Part shown: positions 18,980 through 27,454 of the stretch, in pieces
Layout of the letters: each line of letters opens with the position of its first letter
Numbering within the stretch: position 1 is the stretch's first letter
Assembly (NCBI RefSeq): GCF_000300235.2
Contig: NZ_CP004388.1
Span: 2,452,501 to 2,516,500 of the forward strand
Direction: 5' to 3'
DNA length: 64,000 nt
Source: Thalassospira xiamenensis M-5 = DSM 17429
GTDB lineage: Bacteria > Pseudomonadota > Alphaproteobacteria > Rhodospirillales > Thalassospiraceae
Made by a program: the position numbers and the translations under genes
Notes under the pieces: generated by a model
What the model was told of the DNA's origin: nothing
Databases searched by the model: none
The model's input: only the letters and a program-made list of their open reading frames with translations

Positions 18980-19405
18980 ATGTCTTCCGATTACGGCTTT
19001 TACGCAGGAATCCTGCGCTTTGTGGCAAAGAAAACCGAAAGCGACGACCGCGAGATAAAGGTCATGATGGGCCATCTTTCCGGCATCGCCACCGCCATTG
19101 AACAGTCTGGGCGCTTTGTTGTCGAACGCGCCAATTGCGAAAGTGCCGCCCGTGCCTTCGCCGGTGTCGCCAAATTCCTGCAGGAACGCATCCTGCCCGA
19201 GGCCTTGGCAGCAGGCAATGAAGGTGCGGTAAATCAGCTCAAATGGGCGATTGAAACCTCGCTCGCACTGGGCTCGGAACTGGTCAAACGCATCGCGCTT
19301 GAAGAATATGAAGGCCAGGACAAATTTACCTTTGACCTGCCCCTGCCCCCCCGGCGCGCCGACCGTGCATTGAAAATGCTGCCGGACCGGACCCCATTCA
19401 CATAA
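18980..19405 (+). CDS. Hypothetical protein divergent from the hybrid kinase gene
   Basis: The 141-residue product has no signal peptide or transmembrane helix and is predicted mostly helical. Recognisable stretches are MSSDYGFYAGILRFVAKK at the start and FTFDLPLPPRRADRALKML at the end. I do not recognise the family. The ATG at 18980 follows AGGA; longer forms starting at 18872 would add 36 basic residues overlapping the kinase promoter. It is divergent from the hybrid kinase with about 134 bases between starts, so shared regulation is possible. Confidence 0.7.
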   Translation: MSSDYGFYAGILRFVAKKTESDDREIKVMMGHLSGIATAIEQSGRFVVERANCESAARAFAGVAKFLQERILPEALAAGNEGAVNQLKWAIETSLALGSELVKRIALEEYEGQDKFTFDLPLPPRRADRALKMLPDRTPFT

Positions 19406-19436
19406 AAAAAGCGGCACCCGAAGATGCCGATTTTTC
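19404..19436 (+). terminator. Intrinsic terminator
   Basis: CGGCA (19412-19416) pairs with TGCCG (19425-19429). An upstream A-tract pairs with the following T-tract. It directly follows the stop at 19405 and lies before the convergent TRAP binding-protein gene. Confidence 0.65.
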
Positions 19437-19464
19437 CTTATCCGGTCATATCACCGGGAAATTC

Positions 19465-20559
19465 TTATGCCTCTGCCCAGACATTGGCACGCTGCAGAAG
19501 GCCGGTTGCCTCGAACTCCTTGCCATACGGCGCGGCCTTTTTCACGAAATCCATATAGGACGCATAGATACGGCCGTTCAGTTCGTTCTGATCGGCGATT
19601 TCCTTGACCGCTGCCTTGACCTCGGTGGCAAGGGCTGCAATCACATCGTCGCTGAAATGACGGATTTCCGCCCCCTTGGCCAAGACGGCCTGATAGGACT
19701 GGATGTTGTGGAAGGTGAAATCTGCCAGTGTCTGTTCAAGATTGGCCTGTGCGGCGACAGCAAAGATTTCCTGAAGGTCCTCGGGCAATTCCGCGAATTT
19801 GTCCTTGTTGACAAACACTTCAATCCCCGTCCCTGGCTCGGCAAATGCCGGGGTGTAATAATATTTGCCAACCTGGGTCAGACCAAACGCATAATCGTTC
19901 CACGGGCCAACCCATTCGGCGGCATCAATCGCGCCGGACTGCATGGCCGGCAGGATTTCGGCTGCGGGCAACATCGTCACATTGGCACCCAGACGGCGCA
20001 TCGCTTCGCCACCGATCCCGGCATAGCGCATCTTGATGCCCTTGATGTCGTCAACGGTGTTGATTTCCTTGTTGAACCAGCCACCGGCCTGCAAACCGGT
20101 ATTCCCGGCCGCGAACGGCTTGACGTTGAACTGGGCATAAAGCTCGTCCCAAAGTTCCTGCCCGCCGCCAAAACGCAGCCAGCCCGACAGTTCCCAGCCC
20201 ATCAGACCGAACGGAATGGTCGAGAAGAAGTTTACACCCGCATCCTTGCCAGCCCAGTAATAAGGGGTGCCATGCGCCAGTTCGGCCACGCCCTGCTCGA
20301 CCGCATCCATGCATTCGAATGCCGGAACAAGTTCGCCTGCACCGTAAACGGTAATTTTCAGACGGCCGCCCGACATTTTGGTCACGCGCTCGGCGAATTT
20401 TTCACCATTGGCACCAAGGCCCGGCGTGCCCTTCGGCCATGGCATCACCATGCGCCAGTGGATCTGTTCATCGGCTTTGGCAATTGAAGGTGCGGCACTG
20501 CTGGCGACAAAGGCACCGGCGGCCATGCTGGCACCCGTCAGGAACTGACGACGTTTCAT
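19465..20559 (-). CDS. TRAP transporter substrate-binding protein, DctP family (first of two paralogues)
   Basis: The 364-residue protein has a Tat-type signal (MKRRQFLTGASMAAGAF), so it is exported folded to the periplasm. The mature part has the DctP fold: WRMVMPWPKGTPGLG at the start and MQSGAIDAAEWVGPWND in the ligand-cleft region. Length and motifs resemble the TakP-like subgroup for 2-oxo acids, but the ligand is not proven. No DctQ or DctM gene lies nearby. It is closely related along its whole length to the next gene. The motif TTGCGCAA lies 33 bases before its start. Confidence 0.92.
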   Translation of the reverse strand: MKRRQFLTGASMAAGAFVASSAAPSIAKADEQIHWRMVMPWPKGTPGLGANGEKFAERVTKMSGGRLKITVYGAGELVPAFECMDAVEQGVAELAHGTPYYWAGKDAGVNFFSTIPFGLMGWELSGWLRFGGGQELWDELYAQFNVKPFAAGNTGLQAGGWFNKEINTVDDIKGIKMRYAGIGGEAMRRLGANVTMLPAAEILPAMQSGAIDAAEWVGPWNDYAFGLTQVGKYYYTPAFAEPGTGIEVFVNKDKFAELPEDLQEIFAVAAQANLEQTLADFTFHNIQSYQAVLAKGAEIRHFSDDVIAALATEVKAAVKEIADQNELNGRIYASYMDFVKKAAPYGKEFEATGLLQRANVWAEA

Positions 20560-20591
20560 TGTGGGGCTCCCAAATTCATATTGGCAATTTT

Positions 20592-20599
20592 TTGCGCAA
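20592..20599. promoter_or_regulatory. TTGCGCAA palindrome before the first TRAP binding-protein gene
   Basis: The 8-base palindrome, preceded by T's to give TTTTTTGCGCAA, lies 33 bases before the start codon. The same 12-mer lies at nearly the same distance before the paralogue, which supports a shared regulatory role. Confidence 0.35.
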
Positions 20600-20743
20600 A
20601 TCTGCTTCTAAAATAGCATTCGTAACTTTGCAAGGGATTGAAGTTGCGGCTTTTGCTGTCTTTGACACGTCATATTCAAAGTTCCCAACATCCCGTAACG
20701 TCGATGACATCGCGCAAAGTTTGCTTGAACTTTGCCAGAAAAC

Positions 20744-20774
20744 AAAAAAACGGGGCCGCCCGAAAGCAGCCCCG
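20744..20774 (-). terminator. Intrinsic terminator after the second TRAP binding-protein gene
   Basis: On the minus strand GGGGC pairs with GCCCC across a 12-base loop and is followed by seven T's (20744-20750). It separates the paralogous genes into two transcription units. Confidence 0.8.
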
Positions 20775-20810
20775 AATTTCCAGCATGTCGCTTTCCGGAT
20801 TTCGCGGGAC

Positions 20811-21905
20811 TTAATATCCCCACACTTTCGCACGATGCAAAAGTCCGGTTGCCTCGAATTCCTTGCCATAGCGCGCCGCCTTCTTGACCAGAGCAAGATA
20901 GCTCTCCGCGATCCTGCCGCTCAGGTCGTTCTTCGCAGCAATTTCCTGGACCGCGGCATTCGACTGTTCGGCCAGTGCCAGAATGACATCATCCGAGAAC
21001 TGGCGCACTTCAACACCCTTGTCGATCAGCGGCTGGTAGGATTGCAGGTTGTTGAAGGTAAAATCAGCCAGTGTATTTTCGGCAATCGCCTGCGCGGCAT
21101 AACGAATGATCGCCTGCATATCCTTGCCAAGCGCGTCGAACTTTTCCTTGGAAATAAAGATTTCAAGGCCCGGTCCGGGCTCATGGAATGCCGGGGTATA
21201 ATAGAATTTGGCAACCTGATAGAGACCAAATGCAAGGTCATTCCAAGGACCGACCCATTCGGCGGCATCAATCGCACCGGACTGCATCGCAGGCAGAATT
21301 TCGCCCGGCGGCAACATGGTGATGTTGGCACCAAGGCGACGCATGGCTTCGCCACCAAGACCGGCATAACGGGCTTTCAGGCCCTTAAGGTCCTCAACCG
21401 AATTGATTTCCTTGTTGAACCAGCCACCAGCCTGCATGCCCGAGTTACCGGCATAAAACGGCACAACGTTAAATTCGGCATAGGCTTCTTCCCAAAGCTC
21501 CTGCCCGCCGCCAAAGCGAAGCCAGGCGGAAAGCTCCCACGCGGTCAAACCAAACGGAATGGTCGAAAAGAAGTTCAGCGCCGGGTTCTTGCCCTGCCAG
21601 TAATAAGGGGTACCATGCGCCATTTCGACCACGCCCTGTTCGACCGCATCCATGCATTCGAACGGCGGGACGATTTCACCAGCGCCAAAAACCGAAATAT
21701 TCAGGCGGCCATTGGACATTTCCTTGACCATGGCAGCGAACTTTTCGGCATTGGTGCCAAGGCCCGGCGTTCCTTTGGGCCACGGCATGACCATCCGCCA
21801 ATTCAGGCTTTCCTGCGCGGATACGATGGCCGGTGCGGCAACCGTAGCCGCAACCGCAGCACCGGCACCAATACCGGCCCCTTTAAGGAACTGACGACGT
21901 TTCAT
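20811..21905 (-). CDS. TRAP transporter substrate-binding protein, DctP family (second of two paralogues)
   Basis: This 364-residue protein has the same length and order of motifs as the gene downstream: Tat signal MKRRQFLKGAGIGAGAA, WRMVMPWPKGTPGLG, and MQSGAIDAAEWVGPWND. The two differ across the cleft-lining regions, so they may bind related but different ligands. A terminator follows it, so each copy is probably transcribed alone. No TRAP membrane genes lie nearby; the proteins must share a permease encoded elsewhere, or act as sensors. The TakP-like assignment is tentative. Confidence 0.92.
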   Translation of the reverse strand: MKRRQFLKGAGIGAGAAVAATVAAPAIVSAQESLNWRMVMPWPKGTPGLGTNAEKFAAMVKEMSNGRLNISVFGAGEIVPPFECMDAVEQGVVEMAHGTPYYWQGKNPALNFFSTIPFGLTAWELSAWLRFGGGQELWEEAYAEFNVVPFYAGNSGMQAGGWFNKEINSVEDLKGLKARYAGLGGEAMRRLGANITMLPPGEILPAMQSGAIDAAEWVGPWNDLAFGLYQVAKFYYTPAFHEPGPGLEIFISKEKFDALGKDMQAIIRYAAQAIAENTLADFTFNNLQSYQPLIDKGVEVRQFSDDVILALAEQSNAAVQEIAAKNDLSGRIAESYLALVKKAARYGKEFEATGLLHRAKVWGY

Positions 21906-21933
21906 TGTAACCCCCTAAACTCTTTTACTTTGG

Positions 21934-21953
21934 TGATTTTTTGCGCAATCACC
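21934..21953. promoter_or_regulatory. Inverted repeat containing TTGCGCAA before the second TRAP gene
   Basis: Arms GTGATT and AATCAC enclose TTTTGCGC; the TTGCGCAA palindrome is at 21941-21948, 36 bases before the start codon. See the matching motif at 20592. Confidence 0.35.
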
Positions 21954-22046
21954 AGCATGCGTTGGGGGATTTTGGCGAAAAGATCGCGCATATGCCACAA
22001 TTTTTGCGCATGGCGATGCGGATTTTTTCGCCGACGCTACGGCAGC

Positions 22047-22523
22047 TTAGCTATTGCCAACATATCGATTGTAATTGGCAACGAATTCATCCGTTTCGCC
22101 CTTGCCCCCGGCGGTATTGTAATATTGCTTCCAGTAAGCCGCGAGGCCCGCGATATCGTTGGCATCGGGCAACGGGGCACTGACCCGCATATATCGCACC
22201 CGGCACATGGCAGCCGCATAGGCATTATTGGTTGCAAGCTGGGTGGCCTTGTCAGGCTGCGGTGCGAGATAGGCATCAATCTTGGCTTTCAGATCCGCGC
22301 GGTAATCCAGAAAATTGACATAGCAATCATTCAGAGTTGCCGGTTCCATCTGAAAAATACCGCGGGCCGGGCCGCCGCCAAGTTGTTCCACATAGGTCCC
22401 CAACCCGCTTTCCTGGGCGGCGGTCCCCATAAGCAGGTTTTCAGCGGCCTGCGACCACAGACCAAGGTTTTGCAAAACCGGTCGAATGATGGACAGGCGC
22501 AATTGGCTGGCATTGATGGGCAT
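22047..22523 (-). CDS. Lysozyme-fold (lytic transglycosylase-like) protein
   Basis: The 158-residue product has a likely catalytic Glu38 in GTAAQESGLG, followed by GGGPARGIFQMEPAT, the usual G-x-FQ pattern of soluble lytic transglycosylases and phage muramidases. It has no signal peptide from this start, so export would need a holin or another route, as for phage enzymes. AAAGGA precedes the ATG at 22523; a longer form from 22610 adds 29 residues without support. No other phage gene is nearby. It may be a domesticated prophage remnant or act in cell-wall turnover. Confidence 0.7.
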   Translation of the reverse strand: MPINASQLRLSIIRPVLQNLGLWSQAAENLLMGTAAQESGLGTYVEQLGGGPARGIFQMEPATLNDCYVNFLDYRADLKAKIDAYLAPQPDKATQLATNNAYAAAMCRVRYMRVSAPLPDANDIAGLAAYWKQYYNTAGGKGETDEFVANYNRYVGNS

Positions 22524-22811
22524 GATGTTTCCTTTGTGTGCATCGAAACTGAGTTGATCAGCCTGACGACGCACGAGGACCACATTCGTGATCACAGTCA
22601 CATCCAACACCTCCTATACGTGTACAACACCCATCTATCCGTTTGATAAAAGGAACAAGTATCTGGCAGAAAACGGTATATCTTGATATCTGTCCAACGG
22701 GCGACAGACACTCCTACCCTTAAGGATAGTTAACATCATAATATCTTTAACCAACCTAAGGTAATGCCCCGCCAAACAACCTTTTATGAGAGACATCGAC
22801 GAGGGACCCGC

Positions 22812-24137
22812 ATGCATCAGGAAATTAAACGCCGTCTTGAATTCATTGATTTCAATGAAAAGAAGGCAGCCAACCTTAAAAAGGCGTGGCCGATAATCGA
22901 GAAAAACCTCGCCCCGATACTGGATGAATTTTATCGAAAAGTGATGGCGCGTGACGATTTGGCCAAAATCATTGGCGATCCGTCCGGTATCGAGCGTTTG
23001 AAAAATGCCCAACGCAAACACTGGGCAAAGCTGTTCGACGGTACATTTGACCAGGCATATTACGACGATGTCCGCCGGATCGGTAAAGCGCACGAAATCA
23101 TCGGCCTAACCCCGGAAGCCTATGTTTCTGCCTACAACTTTATCATGGCCAAGCTTTGCGATATTCTTTTTGCCCATTTCCGCAAGGACTCATCGGTTTC
23201 GCAAATTGTAACCGCCGCGACCAATGCCATTCTGATCGATATGGAAATGGCGATAACGGTTTATTACGAAGAAACTCAAAAAACATACAGCAACCGACTG
23301 GCGAAAATGTCGGGTGAGTTCGAAGCAACCGTTTCAAAAGTTGTCGACGCACTGGCAAGTTCCGCAGAAGACATGTCGAGCGCCTCGGAAACACTGATCA
23401 GCAGCATGAGCCAAACCACCGAACAGGTGGAAAGTGCGAAATCCGCTGCCGAGATTTCGGCGGAAAACGCGTCAACCGTGGCAGGGTCTGCCGAGGAGCT
23501 CGATAGTTCGATCCGCGAAATTTCAAGCCAGATTTCACGCGCGTCAAGCGTCTCAAACGAAGTTGAAAGTTCCGTACAATCGACATCGGATGTTATTGCA
23601 TCGCTGAATGTTTCCGCCGAAGAAATCGGCACAGTCGTTGACCTGATCGACAAGATCGCCAACCAAACCAATCTTCTGGCACTGAACGCAACCATCGAGG
23701 CAGCACGTGCAGGTGACGCGGGCAAGGGCTTTGCGGTTGTCGCAAGCGAGGTCAAAAACCTTGCCAATCAAACGGCCAAGGCCACCGGCGACATCACAGC
23801 CTAGATCAACAATGTCCAGCAAAACACCTCCGCCGCCGTGACGGCCATCCGCGAGGTTGCTGGTCAGATCAGTTCGATTGTTGATTCCATCACCGCCATT
23901 TCAGCCGCCGTTGAACAACAGGCCGCGGCAACCACGGAAATCAGCTCCAACATCACGGCGGTTTCATCGGCCAACAGCAACGTGAACAGCAATCTGGAAT
24001 CAGTTAGCGGCACCGCGCATCGCACCGGTTCGGTCGCAGAAGAGGTTTATAAGGTTTCAAAGGTCTTAAAAGAGCATTCCCGTCAGCTTAAGACGGATGT
24101 GAATGCCTTTGTATCACGCCTGACCGAACCCAATTGA
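22812..24137 (+). pseudogene. Globin-coupled chemoreceptor interrupted by an in-frame amber codon
   Basis: The reading frame encodes a soluble aerotaxis-type receptor. An N-terminal protoglobin/HemAT-like domain (about 1-160) has the probable haem-binding His94 in [21 protein letters not shown] methyl-accepting signalling domain with the intact tip [18 protein letters not shown] follows. At 23802-23804 the frame has TAG (codon 331) in ATGDITA-stop-INNVQQNT, where relatives usually have Gln; one C-to-T change explains it. The same frame then runs on for 110 codons to 24137 with normal family sequence. Unless TAG is suppressed, the 330-residue product lacks the distal half of the signalling hairpin. 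GAGGGA precedes the ATG at 22812. Confidence 0.85.
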
Positions 24138-24147
24138 TCCTGAGCCC

Positions 24148-25155
24148 CTAACGCCCCCGTGCTTCAGAGGGCGAAATGCCAAAGACCCGCTTGAACGCGG
24201 TTGCAAAGTTGGCAGGACTTGAATAACCGGCCATCCAGGCGGCCTGACCAATCGTCAGGCCGTCTTTTTCCATAGCATCACGCGCTGCAATCAGGCGACT
24301 TTCGCGGATGAAATCCTTGACCGTCGTGCCATAGGCATTTTTGAAAATACGTTGCAGGCTGGCAATGCTCATCCCGCACTTTTCCGCCAGGCCAGACAAT
24401 GTCAGGTCATCAAAAATATGTTCCAGAACATAGTTGCGAATTTCCTGCGCCTTCTGATGCTGGTCAAGCGCATCCGGCTCGACACTTGCCTCCCCGACCT
24501 TAGGACCAAGTGCCCCAAGCGCCTCGGCGAAAATTTCCAACCCGCGGCTTTCGGCATAAAGATCACGAAATAGCGGATCATCGGTCGGTGGATAGAGCAA
24601 CTGGTCCGCCAGTGCTATGGCACGACGTGACGGTTGCCACCTCCGAACAGAGATCCCGGCATGAATAAAATCATCAATTGCGACATGACGGCTATCAGTG
24701 TGATTGACCCGACTGGCAACCCAATCGAATTTCGCAGAAATCATCACTTTGCTGACATCGTCACCCTGTTTGAGTTGCCGATGCAACATAACCGGTTGCG
24801 ATAGGGCCCAAATAAACCCCACTGGTTGATCCCGTGCATCCAGATCAAACGGAACATCATCGAATGCCCCGCAAACGCGCCCTCGCAACACAATCGCAAC
24901 CGTGACGGCGGCTTTGACGGGAAACTTCACGTCCGCATCTTGCATGCTGACAGTATCGGTCGTGTGGATATTCAAAAATGACTGAAGGTTGTCGTTTGAC
25001 AGTCGCCCGCTCATCACCGGACGACGTCGAATACCCTCGGCTGCATTGCGCGGTAGCGCTGTTCCGAAATCTTCAAGCTGCTGACCGGTGATGGTTTCCC
25101 GCCGCGTCACATTGCGCCGTAAACGTTGCGGCGCATGCTGCCGATCAAACGCCAT
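24148..25155 (-). CDS. AraC-family regulator, PchR-like
   Basis: The 335-residue product has an N-terminal sensor region (about 1-225) and a C-terminal double helix-turn-helix (about 235-333) with LAEKCGMSIASLQRIFKNAY and AAWMAGYSSPANFATAFKRVFG. This organisation, without a cupin, resembles PchR/AlcR-type regulators of siderophore uptake. It is divergent from a TonB-dependent receptor gene with 162 bases between starts and probably activates it when the iron chelate is present. It converges with the interrupted chemoreceptor gene. Confidence 0.85.
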   Translation of the reverse strand: MAFDRQHAPQRLRRNVTRRETITGQQLEDFGTALPRNAAEGIRRRPVMSGRLSNDNLQSFLNIHTTDTVSMQDADVKFPVKAAVTVAIVLRGRVCGAFDDVPFDLDARDQPVGFIWALSQPVMLHRQLKQGDDVSKVMISAKFDWVASRVNHTDSRHVAIDDFIHAGISVRRWQPSRRAIALADQLLYPPTDDPLFRDLYAESRGLEIFAEALGALGPKVGEASVEPDALDQHQKAQEIRNYVLEHIFDDLTLSGLAEKCGMSIASLQRIFKNAYGTTVKDFIRESRLIAARDAMEKDGLTIGQAAWMAGYSSPANFATAFKRVFGISPSEARGR

Positions 25156-25258
25156 ATGGGTGCCCTTCCAAGCCTGAATATCCCGTCAAAAGCAAAATTT
25201 GCGTTTTCGCAAACATCATTGGCGATCTCGCAAACGGTATTCCGATTGCTCGAACCAT

Positions 25259-25287
25259 TGCGATAATAATATTCAAAATCATTCGCA
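25259..25287. promoter_or_regulatory. Fur-like operator before the TonB-dependent receptor gene
   Basis: TGCGA (25259-25263) and TCGCA (25283-25287) bracket a 19-base core (25262-25280) that matches the classical Fur box GATAATGATAATCATTATC at 15 of 19 positions by my count. It lies 31 bases before the receptor ATG and may also serve the divergent AraC gene. The complement contains TGCGAATGATTTT, repeated exactly at 37779. Confidence 0.7.
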
Positions 25288-25317
25288 TTTGGCAATTTAT
25301 TTGATAAGGAAATCAGC

Positions 25318-27342
25318 ATGCCGCAGCCATCAAGACCGGTCTTGCTCGAAAAATACCGCCAACCGTTTCATGGCCTGTGCCGCGCAACCCTGCTTGCCGG
25401 CGTCGCCCTAACGGTACTTCCGGTAGCAGCCGTCGCACAAGAAACCAAAGCCAAAGACGAAACCGTTCTGGCACCAATCGAAGTCACAGCAAGCCAGGAT
25501 AGCGGCCCAACTGCGGCGGGGAGTGTCACGGTTACGCAGGACGAACTTGATCGCATCAATCCGCAAACCATCAAGGATGTGTTTGCGAACGAACCATCGG
25601 TTCAGGTTGGCGGCCCGACCGCCATCGCGCAAAAGGTTTATGTGCAGGGCATCGAAAACACCAAGCTGAACGTTCAGGTAGACGGCACCCGGCAGGTTGA
25701 TTCCACCTATCATCATATAGGCACCGCGATCATTGATCCGGGAATGCTGAAATCGGTAAAGGTTGAGTCCGGCATCGCCCCCGCCGATGCCGGACCAAAT
25801 GCATTGGGCGGTTCAATGGCTTACGAAACCAAGGATGCCCGCGACATTCTCGACCCGAATGATCCGTTCGGCGGCTTTGCCAAAATCCAGTATAACAGCA
25901 ATACCAAAGGCCTTACCGAATGGCTGACCTTGGCCGGTCAGCATGACGGCTTCGAAGCTCTTGCCTATATCCAGAACAGCAATCAGGGCAATTACAAGGA
26001 CGGCGATGACAACGAAGTTGCTGGCACGGCAGATGGCAGCGAAAACGGACTTGGCAAAATAGCCTTCACCGGCACCGAAGGTTCACGGATTGAAGCATTT
26101 GCAAGCCATTTTGAAGACGAAGGTGTGCGCCCTGCCCGGCCAAACTTTGGAACCCTTACCAGCGGCGCCTCGCCGCAGTGGATTTCATACAAAGATACCT
26201 CGCTTGGCATCAGTTATGTCGATGAACAGCCAACCGATCTTCTGGCACCGGAACTGAGCCTCAATTACAGCAAAACCCATCTTGATGTTCCCAAACTGAA
26301 CGGCAACACACACCTTGAGGCAGAAATTGAAACCCTGAACGGTAAGGCTGCCAATACTTTTGACGTCGGAATGGGCGGGATAACAACTGGCGTCGATTTC
26401 TATCATGATCAAGCAACCGGCAGCGGCGACACGGCACGCCCGGCTGGACGTGCCGGGCGATTTACCGAAGAAACAACCAATATCGGCGTCTTTTCACAGG
26501 CACGCCTTTCGCTGACCGATCGCTGGCGCGTCTCGTTCGGCGGGCGGGGCGATCAACAATGGTTCGAAGGCATTGACGGAACCGATTTCAGCGAATTCGG
26601 ACTTAGCGGTAACGCCAATACCGAATATGACCTGACCGATGACCTGATGATCTATGGCGGATTAGGTACAAGCTTTGGTGGACTGCCGCTGGGTGAGTCT
26701 GCGATTTACAACTACACCGGCATCTGGACCTATGACGGTTTCAAACCGTCCCGGTCGCATAACTACAAGGCAGGCGCACGCTATCAGTTGGCGCAATGGG
26801 ATTTCGATGGAAACCTGTTCTACAACAAGATCAACGGTTCCCATTCGCTTGAATATACAACACGAAATACGACCAGCGATCTTGCAACACGTGGTGTCAA
26901 TCTGTCCGTCACCTGGACATACGGCCCCGGCTTTGTCCGCGCTGCCTATACCCATACCGATGTAGAAAGAAATGGCAAAGTCCCGCTGAGCAACGATGCG
27001 TCCTATCAAGGCGTCATCGTCGGTGACATTGCAAACTTTGAAGTCGCCCACCGGTTTGATGACCTTGGCATTCAGGTCGGCTCGACATCTGAACTGGCCC
27101 TGTCAGACGACGATCCCGAAAAGAACGGCAATGCCAAGCTCGACACTTACTTTGTTGCCAACCTGTATGGTGAATGGACGCCAGAGACATTGTCGAATGC
27201 GGTAACCCTACGCGTCGATGCGCTGAATATTTTTGATCGTGACTATGTCGCCCGGACCACGCCGGGCTACGACAGCAGTGCAATTGAACCCTATCACGAG
27301 CCGGGTCGCACCTTCCTTGTTTCAGCAAAGGTGGCGTTCTGA
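25318..27342 (+). CDS. TonB-dependent outer-membrane receptor (iron chelate or haem uptake)
   Basis: The 674-residue product has an N-terminal export signal (about 1-42, ending VAAVAQ), then a TonB-box-like PIEVTAS and a plug domain (about 50-165) with VYVQGIENTKLNVQVDG. A 22-strand-type barrel follows and ends LVSAKVAF, the terminal Phe expected of outer-membrane barrels. Its context (Fur-like site, divergent PchR-like regulator, downstream binding protein, neighbouring tonB operon) indicates uptake of a siderophore, haem or similar iron compound. The ligand is not deducible. Confidence 0.92.
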   Translation: MPQPSRPVLLEKYRQPFHGLCRATLLAGVALTVLPVAAVAQETKAKDETVLAPIEVTASQDSGPTAAGSVTVTQDELDRINPQTIKDVFANEPSVQVGGPTAIAQKVYVQGIENTKLNVQVDGTRQVDSTYHHIGTAIIDPGMLKSVKVESGIAPADAGPNALGGSMAYETKDARDILDPNDPFGGFAKIQYNSNTKGLTEWLTLAGQHDGFEALAYIQNSNQGNYKDGDDNEVAGTADGSENGLGKIAFTGTEGSRIEAFASHFEDEGVRPARPNFGTLTSGASPQWISYKDTSLGISYVDEQPTDLLAPELSLNYSKTHLDVPKLNGNTHLEAEIETLNGKAANTFDVGMGGITTGVDFYHDQATGSGDTARPAGRAGRFTEETTNIGVFSQARLSLTDRWRVSFGGRGDQQWFEGIDGTDFSEFGLSGNANTEYDLTDDLMIYGGLGTSFGGLPLGESAIYNYTGIWTYDGFKPSRSHNYKAGARYQLAQWDFDGNLFYNKINGSHSLEYTTRNTTSDLATRGVNLSVTWTYGPGFVRAAYTHTDVERNGKVPLSNDASYQGVIVGDIANFEVAHRFDDLGIQVGSTSELALSDDDPEKNGNAKLDTYFVANLYGEWTPETLSNAVTLRVDALNIFDRDYVARTTPGYDSSAIEPYHEPGRTFLVSAKVAF

Positions 27343-27375
27343 TCAGACCATCTTCCAACAGATCCTCTATCCGCG

Positions 27376-27400
27376 ATGGGTGGCATGCCGTGCCACCCAT
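27376..27400 (+). terminator. Hairpin between receptor and binding-protein genes (terminator or attenuator)
   Basis: ATGGGTGGCA (27376-27385) pairs perfectly with TGCCACCCAT (27391-27400). The following T-run is weak. It could lower read-through into the binding-protein gene or stabilise the receptor mRNA. Confidence 0.5.
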
Positions 27401-27454
27401 TTCGGCGTTTCTGACTTTCCTGCAATTCTTGCCTATTTCAACAGGACTTCCGCA

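Noticed and set aside
20439..22646. 735-codon open frame on the plus strand opposite the two TRAP binding-protein genes
   Set aside because: The two minus-strand genes have clear family motifs and signal peptides. The plus frame crosses their promoters and a terminator and has no recognisable domain.
23802..23804. Amber codon read as pyrrolysine or another special residue
   Set aside because: There is no pyl gene context, and the surrounding sequence points to a simple Gln-codon mutation; nothing suggests a catalytic special residue there.
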